The notes beneath the pieces were generated by a model. That model was not told where the DNA came from. It was given only the letters and a program-made list of their open reading frames with translations, and made no database searches. A stretch of 64,000 nucleotides of DNA from Thalassotalea loyana (GTDB lineage: Bacteria > Pseudomonadota > Gammaproteobacteria > Enterobacterales > Alteromonadaceae), in the NCBI RefSeq assembly GCF_030161435.1, contig NZ_BSSV01000001.1, positions 1 through 64,000 of the forward strand. The letters are read 5' to 3'. This document shows positions 56,081-64,000 of the stretch, one piece after another. Each line of letters starts with the position of its first letter. Position 1 is the stretch's first letter. A program made the position numbers and the translations under genes.

Positions 56081-57256
56081 ATGTCTAAATCAAGGTACAA
56101 AACAGGATTATTTACAACCCTTGCATGTCTTTCTCTAGTCGTTGGCTGCAGTGGTGGCAGCGACAAAAGTAGTGCGCCGGTTGTGGTACAACCGATACCA
56201 GTAGAAACACCATTCGATTATCAAGCAACAATAGATAACGCAATATCTGAAACGATACCGGGCATTGCGTTATTCGTTGAAAAAGAGGGCCTTACGTTCT
56301 TGGGCACAGCAGGAGTGACAAATACCGATACGTTAGAGCCAATGCAAAGTTATCATGTCATGCCAACGGGTAGTGCAGGAAAAAAACTTACGGCATTGTT
56401 GGCAGTGCTGTTGGAGCAAGAAGGTTTATTGAATTTAGATGACCGAATCAATACGTTTTTGGACATAGAAATCCTCGAACAAATAGAAAATAGTGACTCG
56501 ATGACAATAAGACAGTTGCTAAATCATACGGCTGGTGTTTTTGATTACCTTGATGATGCGAATGACAACGCTTTTTATAATGCGGTGTTAAGCTCTGATC
56601 CAATGACGTTGAAATTAGATCGATATGCCTTGTCATTTGCGTTAAATAAGCCAGCCTATTCTTTACCAGGTGACGCTTTTAACTACTCAAATACTGGTTA
56701 TCTTTTGGTCGGATTAATTATTGATAAAGTGCTTGGTGAGCACCACTCTGTCGCTGTTCGACATCGTATTTTTGATCAACTGGGCATGAATGAAAGCTTT
56801 TATGGTGGCATTGAAAAAGAACGTGGAGAAATAATTTCTGGTTACTTTAAAGATGAAACGGTAGGTGTATTAGATACTAAGCCCTTTTTCGAATACATTG
56901 GGGTAGCTGATGCTCCCTTGAGAGCGAATGTTGAGGACTTAGCGCTACTTTTAAAGAACTTAGTTGCGGAGGATTCAGTATTTTCTGACGATGTACAAGC
57001 ACGCTTTTTTGATGAAAACTCGGTGGTACAAGTTGATGCCACAACGGAATATGGTTTAGGTATTTTCAAAGAAAATGTTAATGGTAAGACGATTTATCAT
57101 CACGGTGGGGTTGAGCCAGGTTATACAACAGCGAATATTTTTATTAAAGATTCTCAAACCAGTATAACTGCCTTCTTTAATTGTGGTTTAACGGCTGAAT
57201 GTGAAGCGCAAACTGATAAAGTCATACAAATTATTCTGGAAAATGAGTTAAAGTAG
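56081..57256 (+). CDS. Serine hydrolase lipoprotein, beta-lactamase fold
   Basis: A protein of 391 residues. The N-terminus has a lipobox LVVGC (Cys about residue 23) and a Ser/Pro-rich linker, so it is anchored to a membrane. The beta-lactamase-like motifs are SxxK as SAGK, YxN as YSN in FNYSNTGYLL, and HxG as YHHGGVEPGY. Likely substrates are peptidoglycan-related amides or esters. AAGGA precedes the ATG. It lies between the mipA-DUF3019 pair and the two-component genes, 28 bases before the regulator, so it may be co-transcribed with them. It is unrelated at close range to the hydrolase at 45298. Confidence 0.88.
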   Translation: MSKSRYKTGLFTTLACLSLVVGCSGGSDKSSAPVVVQPIPVETPFDYQATIDNAISETIPGIALFVEKEGLTFLGTAGVTNTDTLEPMQSYHVMPTGSAGKKLTALLAVLLEQEGLLNLDDRINTFLDIEILEQIENSDSMTIRQLLNHTAGVFDYLDDANDNAFYNAVLSSDPMTLKLDRYALSFALNKPAYSLPGDAFNYSNTGYLLVGLIIDKVLGEHHSVAVRHRIFDQLGMNESFYGGIEKERGEIISGYFKDETVGVLDTKPFFEYIGVADAPLRANVEDLALLLKNLVAEDSVFSDDVQARFFDENSVVQVDATTEYGLGIFKENVNGKTIYHHGGVEPGYTTANIFIKDSQTSITAFFNCGLTAECEAQTDKVIQIILENELK

Positions 57257-57284
57257 GACGTTAGCAAAAATAAAAATAAAAGCC

Positions 57285-58022
57285 ATGGAAGCAAGTACTC
57301 AAAATTGCACTCACATCTTAATTGTTGAAGATGACGTCAGCCTAGCAGAATGGATAAAAGAATATCTTGAACTGAAACATTATCAGGTGAGTGTTCTTGG
57401 TCGCGGAGATTTAGCGGTTCCATTTATTATCGAGCATAATCCTGATTTGGTTATTCTCGACGGAATGCTGCCTGGGCTAGACGGCATTGATGTGCTTAAA
57501 GCGGTTCGTCCGAGTTACACCAATACGATTATCATGGTGACGGCACGGGATGAAGAGCTTGATGAAGTCCTTGGTTTAGAAATGGGTGCAGATGATTACC
57601 TGACCAAGCCACTTAGAGCCAATGTTCTTTCAACTAAGATCCGAAAATATTTGGATCGTCAAAGTGCATTGCGCCCTAAGTTGACCGAGCCAATGGAGCT
57701 GAAGGGTGATGTAAACAACATTCGCTACGGTAATTTATCGGTTGATAAGCAAGCTCGTTCAGTAGAGCTTGACAATGAATTTCTTGATATTTCGACAAAT
57801 GAGTTTGATCTCCTGTGGTTGCTCGTTGAAAGGGCTGGGGATACTGTGACGCGTGATGAATTGACGCAATCATTGCGAGGCTTTGATTATGATGGTTTCG
57901 ACCGTACTGTTGATTTAATTGTGTCTAAATTGCGTAAAAAGTTAAAAGATAACCCAAGTCAGCCTTACCGCATTAAAACGGTGTGGGGCAAAGGCTATTT
58001 ACTGGTAAAAAGTGCTTGGTAG
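57285..58022 (+). CDS. OmpR-family response regulator, RstA-like
   Basis: A regulator of 245 residues: receiver 10-128 with phospho-acceptor Asp59 in ILDGMLPGLDG and Lys in TKPLRA, and an OmpR-type winged helix (about 145-240) with VKSKLRKKL-type recognition (VSKLRKKLKD) and the wing GKGYLL. It is followed after 3 bases by its histidine kinase. The arrangement next to MipA/OmpV and DUF3019 is that of RstA/RstB blocks in Shewanella. No ribosome binding site is evident before the ATG. Autoregulation or control of mipA is probable. Confidence 0.93.
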   Translation: MEASTQNCTHILIVEDDVSLAEWIKEYLELKHYQVSVLGRGDLAVPFIIEHNPDLVILDGMLPGLDGIDVLKAVRPSYTNTIIMVTARDEELDEVLGLEMGADDYLTKPLRANVLSTKIRKYLDRQSALRPKLTEPMELKGDVNNIRYGNLSVDKQARSVELDNEFLDISTNEFDLLWLLVERAGDTVTRDELTQSLRGFDYDGFDRTVDLIVSKLRKKLKDNPSQPYRIKTVWGKGYLLVKSAW

Positions 58023-58025
58023 TTC

Positions 58026-59306
58026 ATGCGTAATTTATTGATATCTCTCGCTGGTGTCGCCCTATTGGCAACAATAAGCCTAGGTTGGCTTTTTGACACC
58101 ATTTATGAACAATATCAAGGTGATAGTAGACCTGTTTCAAGCGTTGAACTTGCAGAAAGCATAGGTCAGAACTTGTCCGTTGCAATTAACGATGCGCCAA
58201 ACGGTGAAATGATACTTCAACATTGGCCTAGTGATAGTCAATATCGTTTGTCGATCGCATCCATGTCTGATGCTGCATTGCCTCAAGCGCTTGTAAAACA
58301 ATTAACGCAAGGCGAGGTAATCATTCTGGAAACAGAAAGTATGCAGCTGTTTCATTATTTCCTCGAAGATAAAAATCAAGTACTGATTGTTGAGTCGCCT
58401 CGACTGAGTCAGCTCAATGAATATACGTTAGAGCAATATTTACTTACGTTGTCATTCTATGTGCTTCTGATTGTTCTTTTCCTGATGTGGGCCTACCCCT
58501 TACTCCAGCAACTTTCGCGTTTACGAAGAGCGGCAAAAGCATTTGGAAATGGACAGCTTGATACTTTAATAACCAGTAAATCAACCTCTTACATTCGCGA
58601 TATTGAAATTGAGTTTAATCAAATGGCAAAGCGTATCAATAGTTTGATGGACGACGTTAAGCTGTTAAGTACTGCTGTCTCTCACGATTTAAGGACGCCA
58701 CTGGCAAGAATTCGATTTGGTATTGATACGTTGACCGAAGTGGAAGATGAGCAACAACGAGCGCGTCTTCAGCACAAGCTAGGCAAAGATGTTGATGAAA
58801 TGACGTCTTTAGTTGAGGCACTACTCAATTTTGCGAGGCTTGAGCAGCAAACATTAGCCCTTGATAAAACAAAAATCGCACTGGTTGATGTGATTAATGA
58901 ATGCATAGACAACAAACATCATGACGGTGTGCAGATAACCTTTGAATGTAAGGCCCCAGCAACGGTGCTTGCTGATCAACATTATCTGAAAATGGCACTA
59001 AATAATGTCATTCAAAATGCTATCAACTACGGTAATGGATTGGTTTCAATACAGTTAACCACCCAAGATAATTCAGCGGTTATTACAGTATGTGATGATG
59101 GCAATGGTATTCCTGTCGATATACGCAATCAAATTACTAAACCTTTCATTCGCGGCGCTAATTCTACTGCTGAACATAAAGGCCATGGTGTTGGCCTTGC
59201 GATTGTTAAACGCGTAATCGACTGGCATGACGGATCGCTATGTATCAGCAATTCAACTAAGCTTTCGGGCGCGGAATTGACGTTAGTCATCCCTATAACC
59301 AAGTAA
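58026..59306 (+). CDS. Sensor histidine kinase, RstB-like
   Basis: An inner-membrane kinase of 426 residues. TM1 is at about 4-20, TM2 at about 143-163, with a periplasmic domain of about 120 residues between, a HAMP domain (about 165-215), phospho-acceptor His220 in AVSHDLRTPLARIRF, and a HATPase domain with VIQNAINYG, CDDGNGIP and GHGVGLAIVKR. The signal sensed is not known. It starts 3 bases after the regulator stop; no terminator is seen directly after its stop. Confidence 0.93.
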   Translation: MRNLLISLAGVALLATISLGWLFDTIYEQYQGDSRPVSSVELAESIGQNLSVAINDAPNGEMILQHWPSDSQYRLSIASMSDAALPQALVKQLTQGEVIILETESMQLFHYFLEDKNQVLIVESPRLSQLNEYTLEQYLLTLSFYVLLIVLFLMWAYPLLQQLSRLRRAAKAFGNGQLDTLITSKSTSYIRDIEIEFNQMAKRINSLMDDVKLLSTAVSHDLRTPLARIRFGIDTLTEVEDEQQRARLQHKLGKDVDEMTSLVEALLNFARLEQQTLALDKTKIALVDVINECIDNKHHDGVQITFECKAPATVLADQHYLKMALNNVIQNAINYGNGLVSIQLTTQDNSAVITVCDDGNGIPVDIRNQITKPFIRGANSTAEHKGHGVGLAIVKRVIDWHDGSLCISNSTKLSGAELTLVIPITK

Positions 59307-59541
59307 TCGAAAATGAAAATATTTTGTTAGAGTCGCGCCATGCTGAGTTCGTTTCAACTCATTGATTTTTAGGTAGACTTTATTGTCCCAACTATTGTCC
59401 AGATTATTTACAAAGCATCGAGTACTTATGCCTGAAATCAATCTAATTTATTGTATTTTATATCCTTTTATTTGTTGGCATATTAATTTTTTTACCCGAA
59501 TAAATGATGTTATTAATTTTTTAAGGTAATAGGACTTTCAC

Positions 59542-60012
59542 ATGGGTTTAATGAAACTATTTTCTAAAGCAGCGGCTTTAGCGACGCTTTTACTTTCTTT
59601 AAATGCTAATGCAGATTTAATTACGGTTGAATTTCAAATTACGAATTACAACAGTGAAGTAGGTACTTTTACTGGTGTTGATATCGACAATAATGCTTTA
59701 TTAACGTTTGATGAATTGACTGATTTTGACTGGAGCTCAATTGCTTTTGGTCATTTTTTAACTAATGTTTCTGACTTAACTGACTTTGGTGATTTTAACC
59801 TATTAACGAATACGTGGATTCCAAATGGTACAAGTTGGGTAAATTCAGCTGACAATGCATATTTTACTAGGAACAACAGAAGTAGCTCTGTTAACTCTTC
59901 TTGGGGGCCTGACATTAACATTTTATCCACTACAGTGGTACCGAGTGGTAATTCAGTTTCTGTTCCTGAGCCTTCAGCACTGGCTATTTTGGTATCCGCC
60001 TATTCCCACTAA
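59542..60012 (+). CDS. PEP-CTERM protein lacking its anchor (truncated)
   Basis: An exported protein of 156 residues: signal peptide (about 1-24, SLNANADL), a beta-rich body with DIDNNALLTFDELTDFDW, and a sorting signal that starts normally with VPEPSALAIL. After only a few more residues (VSAYSH) it stops; the hydrophobic helix and the Arg-rich tail are missing. In another frame after the break a hydrophobic stretch follows (LSNAFLIVFG), but no basic tail, so a frameshift with later decay is likely. Exosortase processing would probably fail. Compare the intact example at 12031. A GGA lies 8 bases before the ATG. Confidence 0.75.
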   Translation: MGLMKLFSKAAALATLLLSLNANADLITVEFQITNYNSEVGTFTGVDIDNNALLTFDELTDFDWSSIAFGHFLTNVSDLTDFGDFNLLTNTWIPNGTSWVNSADNAYFTRNNRSSSVNSSWGPDINILSTTVVPSGNSVSVPEPSALAILVSAYSH

Positions 60013-60099
60013 GTAATGCATTTCTGATAGTTTTTGGCGATCTACACGTGCGTTAAATATGAAATTTCAAACAAATGTTTAATTTTTTAGAGTAATCAC

Positions 60100-60129
60100 T
60101 TTACAAAGGTAAAGTAATTACTCTATAAT
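60100..60129 (+). promoter_or_regulatory. Sigma-70 promoter of small RNA copy B
   Basis: -35 TTTACA (60100-60105), an 18-base spacer, -10 TATAAT (60124-60129). The spacer keeps the inner AGTA..TACT palindrome of copy A (here AGTAATTACT). Confidence 0.8.
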
Positions 60130-60135
60130 GCATTT

Positions 60136-60224
60136 GTTCCTTGCGAACACCTGTTGTAATAATTTGTATATTTTCTAGCTTTCCCCATAGCTAATCCGCC
60201 GATGATTTTATCATCGGCTTTTTT
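60136..60224 (+). ncRNA. Putative trans-acting small RNA, copy B
   Basis: A homologue of the RNA at 37769-37859, about 89 nt. The stems GTTC/GAAC, TAGCT/AGCTA and the terminator GCCGATGA/TCATCGGC are identical, and the loop reads TTCCCCAT instead of TTCCTCAT. The middle segment ACACCTGTTGTAATAATTTGTATATT is nearly the same. It lies between the truncated PEP-CTERM gene and the cupredoxin operon, which starts about 210 bases on. The loss of 3 bases in the first loop and gain of 3 in the linker do not disturb any stem. The 420-base gap 60013-60432 holds nothing else that I can see. Confidence 0.75.
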
Positions 60225-60432
60225 CTTTCTAGTCTTAAATATTTTCTGGGGTAGTCATTTAACGGTCATTTTTCTTGTTTTTTGGTCGATCTCTGCAGAA
60301 ATAATCTTACTTAAGAAATATTTTTCTTGTTTATCCGCTCTATACTTTAGATGCTCGCAAGTTTGTATTGAATGGAAATTCTTTTTGTCGTGTGTCATTT
60401 TGTTTTGAAGTACAGCATGGTTTGAAGTAAAT

Positions 60433-61107
60433 ATGAGTGTTAAAACTAAATTAATAGGGCAGCTAGCAGGATCAGTAGCTACGTTAGTTTTTTGCCTTAC
60501 AGCTACTGCGAATGAATTCACTGTTACGGTTGTCGACTCTGATCAACAGCCCGTGAGTGATATTGTTGTTTATTTAACGCCTAGCTCCGGTGTAGAAGAA
60601 TTAGCACCTAATACTGAGCCGTTAATTATTGATCAAAAAGATAAGAAGTTTTCACCTTACATCACTGTATTGCAAAAAGGGCAGGCGCTCAATTTCGTGA
60701 ATAAAGATGATATTACTCACCACATTTATTCTGTATCTGGTGAGAACCGCTTTGAGTTTAAAATTAAAGAGGGCGAGACTAAGACCACGCACGAATTAAT
60801 GTCGACTGAAGAGGTGGCAATGGGGTGTAATATTCACGACTGGATGAGTGGTTACGCTTTAGTCGTTGAAACGCCCGTCTTTGGAAAAACAGATGAACAA
60901 GGAAAGCTAACGGTAACACTGCCTGTTAAAGACAGTTATCATGTTACTGTATGGCATCCTCAGCTAGATGTTGAGGCTAATCGAGTCTCTACGTTGTTAG
61001 AGTTAACTGCTGATAATATGAGCCATGTCATTAAGTTACCTAAAAAATTGTTACCCATTCCCGAGCAAGTAGGGCAAGATGAGTTTGATTTTCTCGAAGG
61101 TTATTAA
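60433..61107 (+). CDS. Cupredoxin-like periplasmic protein
   Basis: A protein of 224 residues with a signal peptide (about 1-26, LTATANEF) and a plastocyanin/azurin-like beta fold. Type 1 copper ligands are visible: His in DDITHHIYS, then Cys-x3-His-x2-Met in MGCNIHDWMSGY. Proteins of this 'methylamine utilization' label are periplasmic copper or electron-transfer proteins. A carboxypeptidase-regulatory-like beta segment follows (VFGKTDEQGKLTVTLPVKDS). It is the first gene of an operon with a GGDEF/EAL protein (6 bases) and an outer-membrane-like protein, suggesting that it feeds a redox or copper signal. Confidence 0.88.
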   Translation: MSVKTKLIGQLAGSVATLVFCLTATANEFTVTVVDSDQQPVSDIVVYLTPSSGVEELAPNTEPLIIDQKDKKFSPYITVLQKGQALNFVNKDDITHHIYSVSGENRFEFKIKEGETKTTHELMSTEEVAMGCNIHDWMSGYALVVETPVFGKTDEQGKLTVTLPVKDSYHVTVWHPQLDVEANRVSTLLELTADNMSHVIKLPKKLLPIPEQVGQDEFDFLEGY

Positions 61108-61113
61108 TCTCAT

Positions 61114-63456
61114 ATGAAGTTTTTAAGAGTGCGCAGCTTACAAAGTAAGATTCTTATTTTATTTATTTTCTTACTGTTTGTTGTGCAATCCGTTTCATTC
61201 TTTTCAACATATCGAGCAAGTAAAAAGCTTGATACAACTCAGCTCAACCATAGTATTAGTAAGGCTACGGATGTCTTCCAAGGTCAGATAGATTCTCGTC
61301 GCTATTATCTTTCTGCCTTCGCCAAAACCGTCGCTAAAGACTATGGTCTGAAATCTGTGTGGCAAGAAGGTCAGCGCAGTGTCTTAGTTGCTCTTAATAA
61401 CCACCGAACGCGCATTGATAGTGACTTAGCTATGACTATCGACAAGGATGGTAATGTATTTGCTCAGCTTGTGACGTATCAAACTGACGACGGTAAAACG
61501 AAAGTTAAAGTAGGTGACTTACAAGGTAAGTCATTTCCAAATAAGAAAGAGCTGGTTGAAAAAGACGACTCTCAAATTATTTTATTGGGTGATCAACTAT
61601 ATCAGCTGAGTTTAGCTCCAGTTAAGAGCGGTGCAAGAACCATCGGCTGGATAGGGTTTGGTTATTTAATCGATCAACACCTAGCACAAGAGATGGCGAT
61701 ATTAACGGACATCAATATTGCATTTTTTGTGAAAAAAGGTGGTGAGTTTACGGTGATGTCTAGCTCAATTGCAGCGCAATACCCACCGTCTAGTGATTTA
61801 TTCACCGGCCTCATAAAGAAAACAGAACAAAATTACATTTATCAGGAGTCGTTGATTGGCCCTGTGGGTGATAGTCAATTATTCGCGCTGTTATTCAGAT
61901 CTAAAGCCGATGTACTTGAAACGGTTGGTGTTCAATGGCCAAGGTTGGTGTTACTCAGTGCGCTAACGCTTGCTTTATCTATTTTAGGCGCGCTAGCGAT
62001 AGCTAAAGGTGTCACAAACCCCATTCGCCAACTTATTCAACAAGTAAAAGGTGTTACTGCTGGTAACTATGATGCCAGTGTCACTGTCGACGGTAGTGTT
62101 GAATTACAAAAGTTATCTGACGAGTTTAATCAAATGACTAAAGCTATTGTGTCTCGTGAAGAAACCATTAGTTTTCAGGCGTTTCATGATGACTTAACTC
62201 ATTTACCTAACCGCAATGCGTTAATTAATGCGTTAACAAAGCGAGAAGAAGAACACCAAGATTATTTAGTGATTCAATTGTGCTATCTCGACGCGGAACA
62301 GATCACGGATACCTTAGGTTACAAAATTGGTGATGAAGTTGTAATGCAAGTTGCCAATAGAATATTAAAGAGTAATTTATCGTTAACGTGTTTCCATTTG
62401 GGTCGAGAAAACTTTGTTTTGCTCGCCGATGCGCAAGAAGTTGCTCCGTTGCTAGAAAACTTGATGAAGGAGCTCAATATACAATGTCAGTTTGACAATA
62501 TTAGCTTGAACCTTCAGTTTGTTGCTGGTGTTGCTTTGGCAAATTTACATCGAGGTCAAAATCCGACTGAGTTATTGCAAAAAAGTAACGTCGCACTTCA
62601 GTACGCGAAAAATCACAAGCGGGTTTATCAGATCTATGAACCTCAATTTGATATAAACGCTCACGAGCGCTTATTCCTGACAAATAGCTTAAAGCACGCC
62701 ATCGAGAATGATGAGCTGGTACTTTATTATCAACCCAAGCTAAACCTGAAAGATATGGTGATCTCTCATGTTGAGGCACTGGTGCGCTGGCAACATCCTG
62801 AACGAGGATTAATTCCACCTGATTCTTTTATCAGTATTGCGGAAAAAACTGGCCAAATGCCAGCATTAACGCGTTGGGTTACAAAAACCGCGGTTAATCA
62901 ATATTTAACGTGGCAAAAGCAAGGCATTGATATTAACATTGCGATAAATATCTCAGCGGTGAATATTTTAGATCACGATTACCCAGATTACGTAATTGCG
63001 CTCAAGCAACAACACGCATTGTCCGATCAGGCGATTACGCTAGAAGTAACCGAAGATGCCGTTGTTGAAGAGCCAGAACAAGCGACAAAAGTATTGAACT
63101 ACCTCCGCAGTCATGGCTTTAAATTATCAATAGATGATTATGGTACGGGCTATTCTTCGCTCGGTCAGCTCAAGCAATTACCTGTACAAGAGCTAAAAGT
63201 CGATCGTTCATTTGTGCAAAATGTTGCAACGAATGAAAGCGATCAAATCATTGTACGGTCAACTTTAGAGCTAGCGCATAATCTCGGTCTATCTGTTGTC
63301 GCTGAAGGTATTGAAGACGAAACTGCGTTAACATGGCTTAAGAGCCTAAATTGTGAGTTCGCACAGGGATATTTTATTAGCAAGCCTTTGCCTGCTGATG
63401 TTTTTACTAAATGGATGGATAGCTCACCGTATAAAATCAACATAATCGAGGGATAA
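61114..63456 (+). CDS. Membrane GGDEF/EAL protein, probable c-di-GMP phosphodiesterase
   Basis: A protein of 780 residues: TM1 (about 12-32), a periplasmic sensor domain of double-Cache type (about 35-270), TM2 (about 275-297), HAMP (about 298-350), GGDEF domain (about 355-510) and EAL domain (about 525-775). The GGDEF motif is destroyed (LGRENF in place of GGDEF), so no cyclase activity is expected. The EAL part has EALVRW, EVTEDA, DDYGTGYSS, KVDRSF and AEGIED, all intact, so it degrades c-di-GMP, and the degenerate GGDEF may sense GTP. It lies 6 bases after the cupredoxin gene and touches the next ATG directly. Confidence 0.93.
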   Translation: MKFLRVRSLQSKILILFIFLLFVVQSVSFFSTYRASKKLDTTQLNHSISKATDVFQGQIDSRRYYLSAFAKTVAKDYGLKSVWQEGQRSVLVALNNHRTRIDSDLAMTIDKDGNVFAQLVTYQTDDGKTKVKVGDLQGKSFPNKKELVEKDDSQIILLGDQLYQLSLAPVKSGARTIGWIGFGYLIDQHLAQEMAILTDINIAFFVKKGGEFTVMSSSIAAQYPPSSDLFTGLIKKTEQNYIYQESLIGPVGDSQLFALLFRSKADVLETVGVQWPRLVLLSALTLALSILGALAIAKGVTNPIRQLIQQVKGVTAGNYDASVTVDGSVELQKLSDEFNQMTKAIVSREETISFQAFHDDLTHLPNRNALINALTKREEEHQDYLVIQLCYLDAEQITDTLGYKIGDEVVMQVANRILKSNLSLTCFHLGRENFVLLADAQEVAPLLENLMKELNIQCQFDNISLNLQFVAGVALANLHRGQNPTELLQKSNVALQYAKNHKRVYQIYEPQFDINAHERLFLTNSLKHAIENDELVLYYQPKLNLKDMVISHVEALVRWQHPERGLIPPDSFISIAEKTGQMPALTRWVTKTAVNQYLTWQKQGIDINIAINISAVNILDHDYPDYVIALKQQHALSDQAITLEVTEDAVVEEPEQATKVLNYLRSHGFKLSIDDYGTGYSSLGQLKQLPVQELKVDRSFVQNVATNESDQIIVRSTLELAHNLGLSVVAEGIEDETALTWLKSLNCEFAQGYFISKPLPADVFTKWMDSSPYKINIIEG

Positions 63457-64000
63457 ATGCTCAAGCTTTTCATAGGGATAGTGTTAACTCTTTGTATATT
63501 CAACAGTCAAAGTGCAGAAATGTCACTCAAAGGTATTGTTGACTTAAGAGCTGTGCACGTGACTAGTGATGCTAATGCAGATAGTTATTTAGCTGGCGAT
63601 TATGGAAAGTTTCGATTTAATACCGGTAGCGAATTGGCACTGGGTCAACTCGGTTTGCAGTATAAAGTCGATTGGCAAAATAATTGGTCAGCAACGGTAG
63701 TTGGCAATGGCTTTGCCGATCAAAACGATACCGCGGTTGGCATTACAGAAGCATACCTGCAATACAAAGGACTGCCAAACGCGAACGGCTGGCGTATCAG
63801 TGGTAAAGCCGGGGTATATTACCCGCACATTAGTATCGAAAATATTGCCACGGCGTGGTCAACACCTTATACAATTACCTCGAGCACCATCAACAACTGG
63901 CTGGGTGAAGAAATTCGAAACTCAGGATTTGGCCTCAGCGTAGAGAAGCTTGGTAAACAATCGCGTTCACCTCATAGCTTTATCGTTGATCTCGACCTCT
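63457..64000 (+). CDS. Outer-membrane beta-barrel-like protein, partial (runs off window)
   Basis: The first 181 codons of a gene cut by the window end. A signal peptide (about 1-19, MLKLFIGIVLTLCIFNSQS) is followed by alternating strands (MSLKGIVDLRAVHVTS, WQNNWSATVVGNGFAD, GWRISGKAGVYYPH) of the porin-like type, with no membrane helix. It starts directly at the stop codon of the GGDEF/EAL gene. The full length and the C-terminal aromatic residue cannot be seen. It could be the outer-membrane partner of the cupredoxin in one exported redox or adhesin unit; function inferred from context only. Confidence 0.75.
   Translation, partial: MLKLFIGIVLTLCIFNSQSAEMSLKGIVDLRAVHVTSDANADSYLAGDYGKFRFNTGSELALGQLGLQYKVDWQNNWSATVVGNGFADQNDTAVGITEAYLQYKGLPNANGWRISGKAGVYYPHISIENIATAWSTPYTITSSTINNWLGEEIRNSGFGLSVEKLGKQSRSPHSFIVDLDL

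Noticed and set aside
60202-60408. Open frame of 68 codons starting in the small RNA terminator
   Set aside because: Starts within the hairpin of a predicted RNA gene, has no ribosome binding site, and overlaps AT-rich intergenic DNA.
62501-62818. Antisense open frame of 105 codons inside the EAL domain of the 61114 gene
   Set aside because: Lies opposite conserved EAL motifs; no ribosome binding site.

Overview
The window reads as the chromosome of a marine gammaproteobacterium of the order Alteromonadales, most like Colwelliaceae (Thalassotalea/Colwellia type). The grounds are an AT-rich genome, household genes of gammaproteobacterial type (polA, prlC, rsmJ, gorA, kef-type antiporter, DUF2986, DUF3019), PEP-CTERM proteins, and a very large number of c-di-GMP and chemotaxis signalling proteins. 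No rRNA, tRNA, CRISPR array, prophage or insertion sequence was seen. The assignment is from family resemblance only.

Layout. 65-6802 is a signalling block: a REC-TPR protein with a degenerate receiver, an OmpR-type regulator, a REC/HD-GYP phosphodiesterase, a REC-REC-HATPase protein and a soluble PAS-PAS chemoreceptor. 7068-12633 holds a prolyl oligopeptidase lipoprotein, a 7TM diguanylate cyclase, an omega-like glutathione transferase and a PEP-CTERM protein. 12634-16863 is an AT-richer accessory island: a 0.9 kb gene-poor leader, then two convergent operons. Each operon pairs a small winged-helix regulator carrying a C-x3-C-x2-C motif with one c-di-GMP phosphodiesterase (EAL in one, HD-GYP in the other), accompanied by three small proteins of unknown function. 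This is the best candidate for an undescribed system here.

17149-27164 holds a YhiN-type flavoprotein, a DUF4397-like lipoprotein, ferritin under a Fur box, a peroxiredoxin with a small Cys-rich protein, a chemoreceptor, and the prlC-tag-rsmJ operon. 27389-37598 holds a 1510-residue two-component-propeller GGDEF/EAL protein, gorA, polA preceded by four DnaA-box matches, and a periplasmic double retropepsin whose ribosome binding site lies in a perfect 14-bp hairpin.

37732-40612 starts with a small RNA gene and continues with a TonB-like / ECF sigma / membrane TonB-like trio. 40672-52063 holds an ABC exporter with a permease-M1 peptidase fusion, a beta-lactamase-fold hydrolase, an NAPE-PLD-like metallohydrolase, a Kef antiporter with its ancillary flavoprotein, and membrane or hydrolase genes. 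54674-59306 is a MipA/OmpV - DUF3019 - serine hydrolase - RstA/RstB-like block. 59542-64000 holds a PEP-CTERM protein that has lost its anchor, a second copy of the small RNA, and an operon of a cupredoxin-like protein, a GGDEF/EAL phosphodiesterase and an outer-membrane-like protein cut by the window end.

How it works together: at least six proteins make, break or bind c-di-GMP (2629, 9385, 14429, 15808, 27389, 61114), and thiol and iron redox genes recur (GST, peroxiredoxin, ferritin, gorA, Kef, cupredoxin). Two sibling small RNAs about 22 kb apart share promoter, seed loop and terminator and are the clearest non-coding finding.
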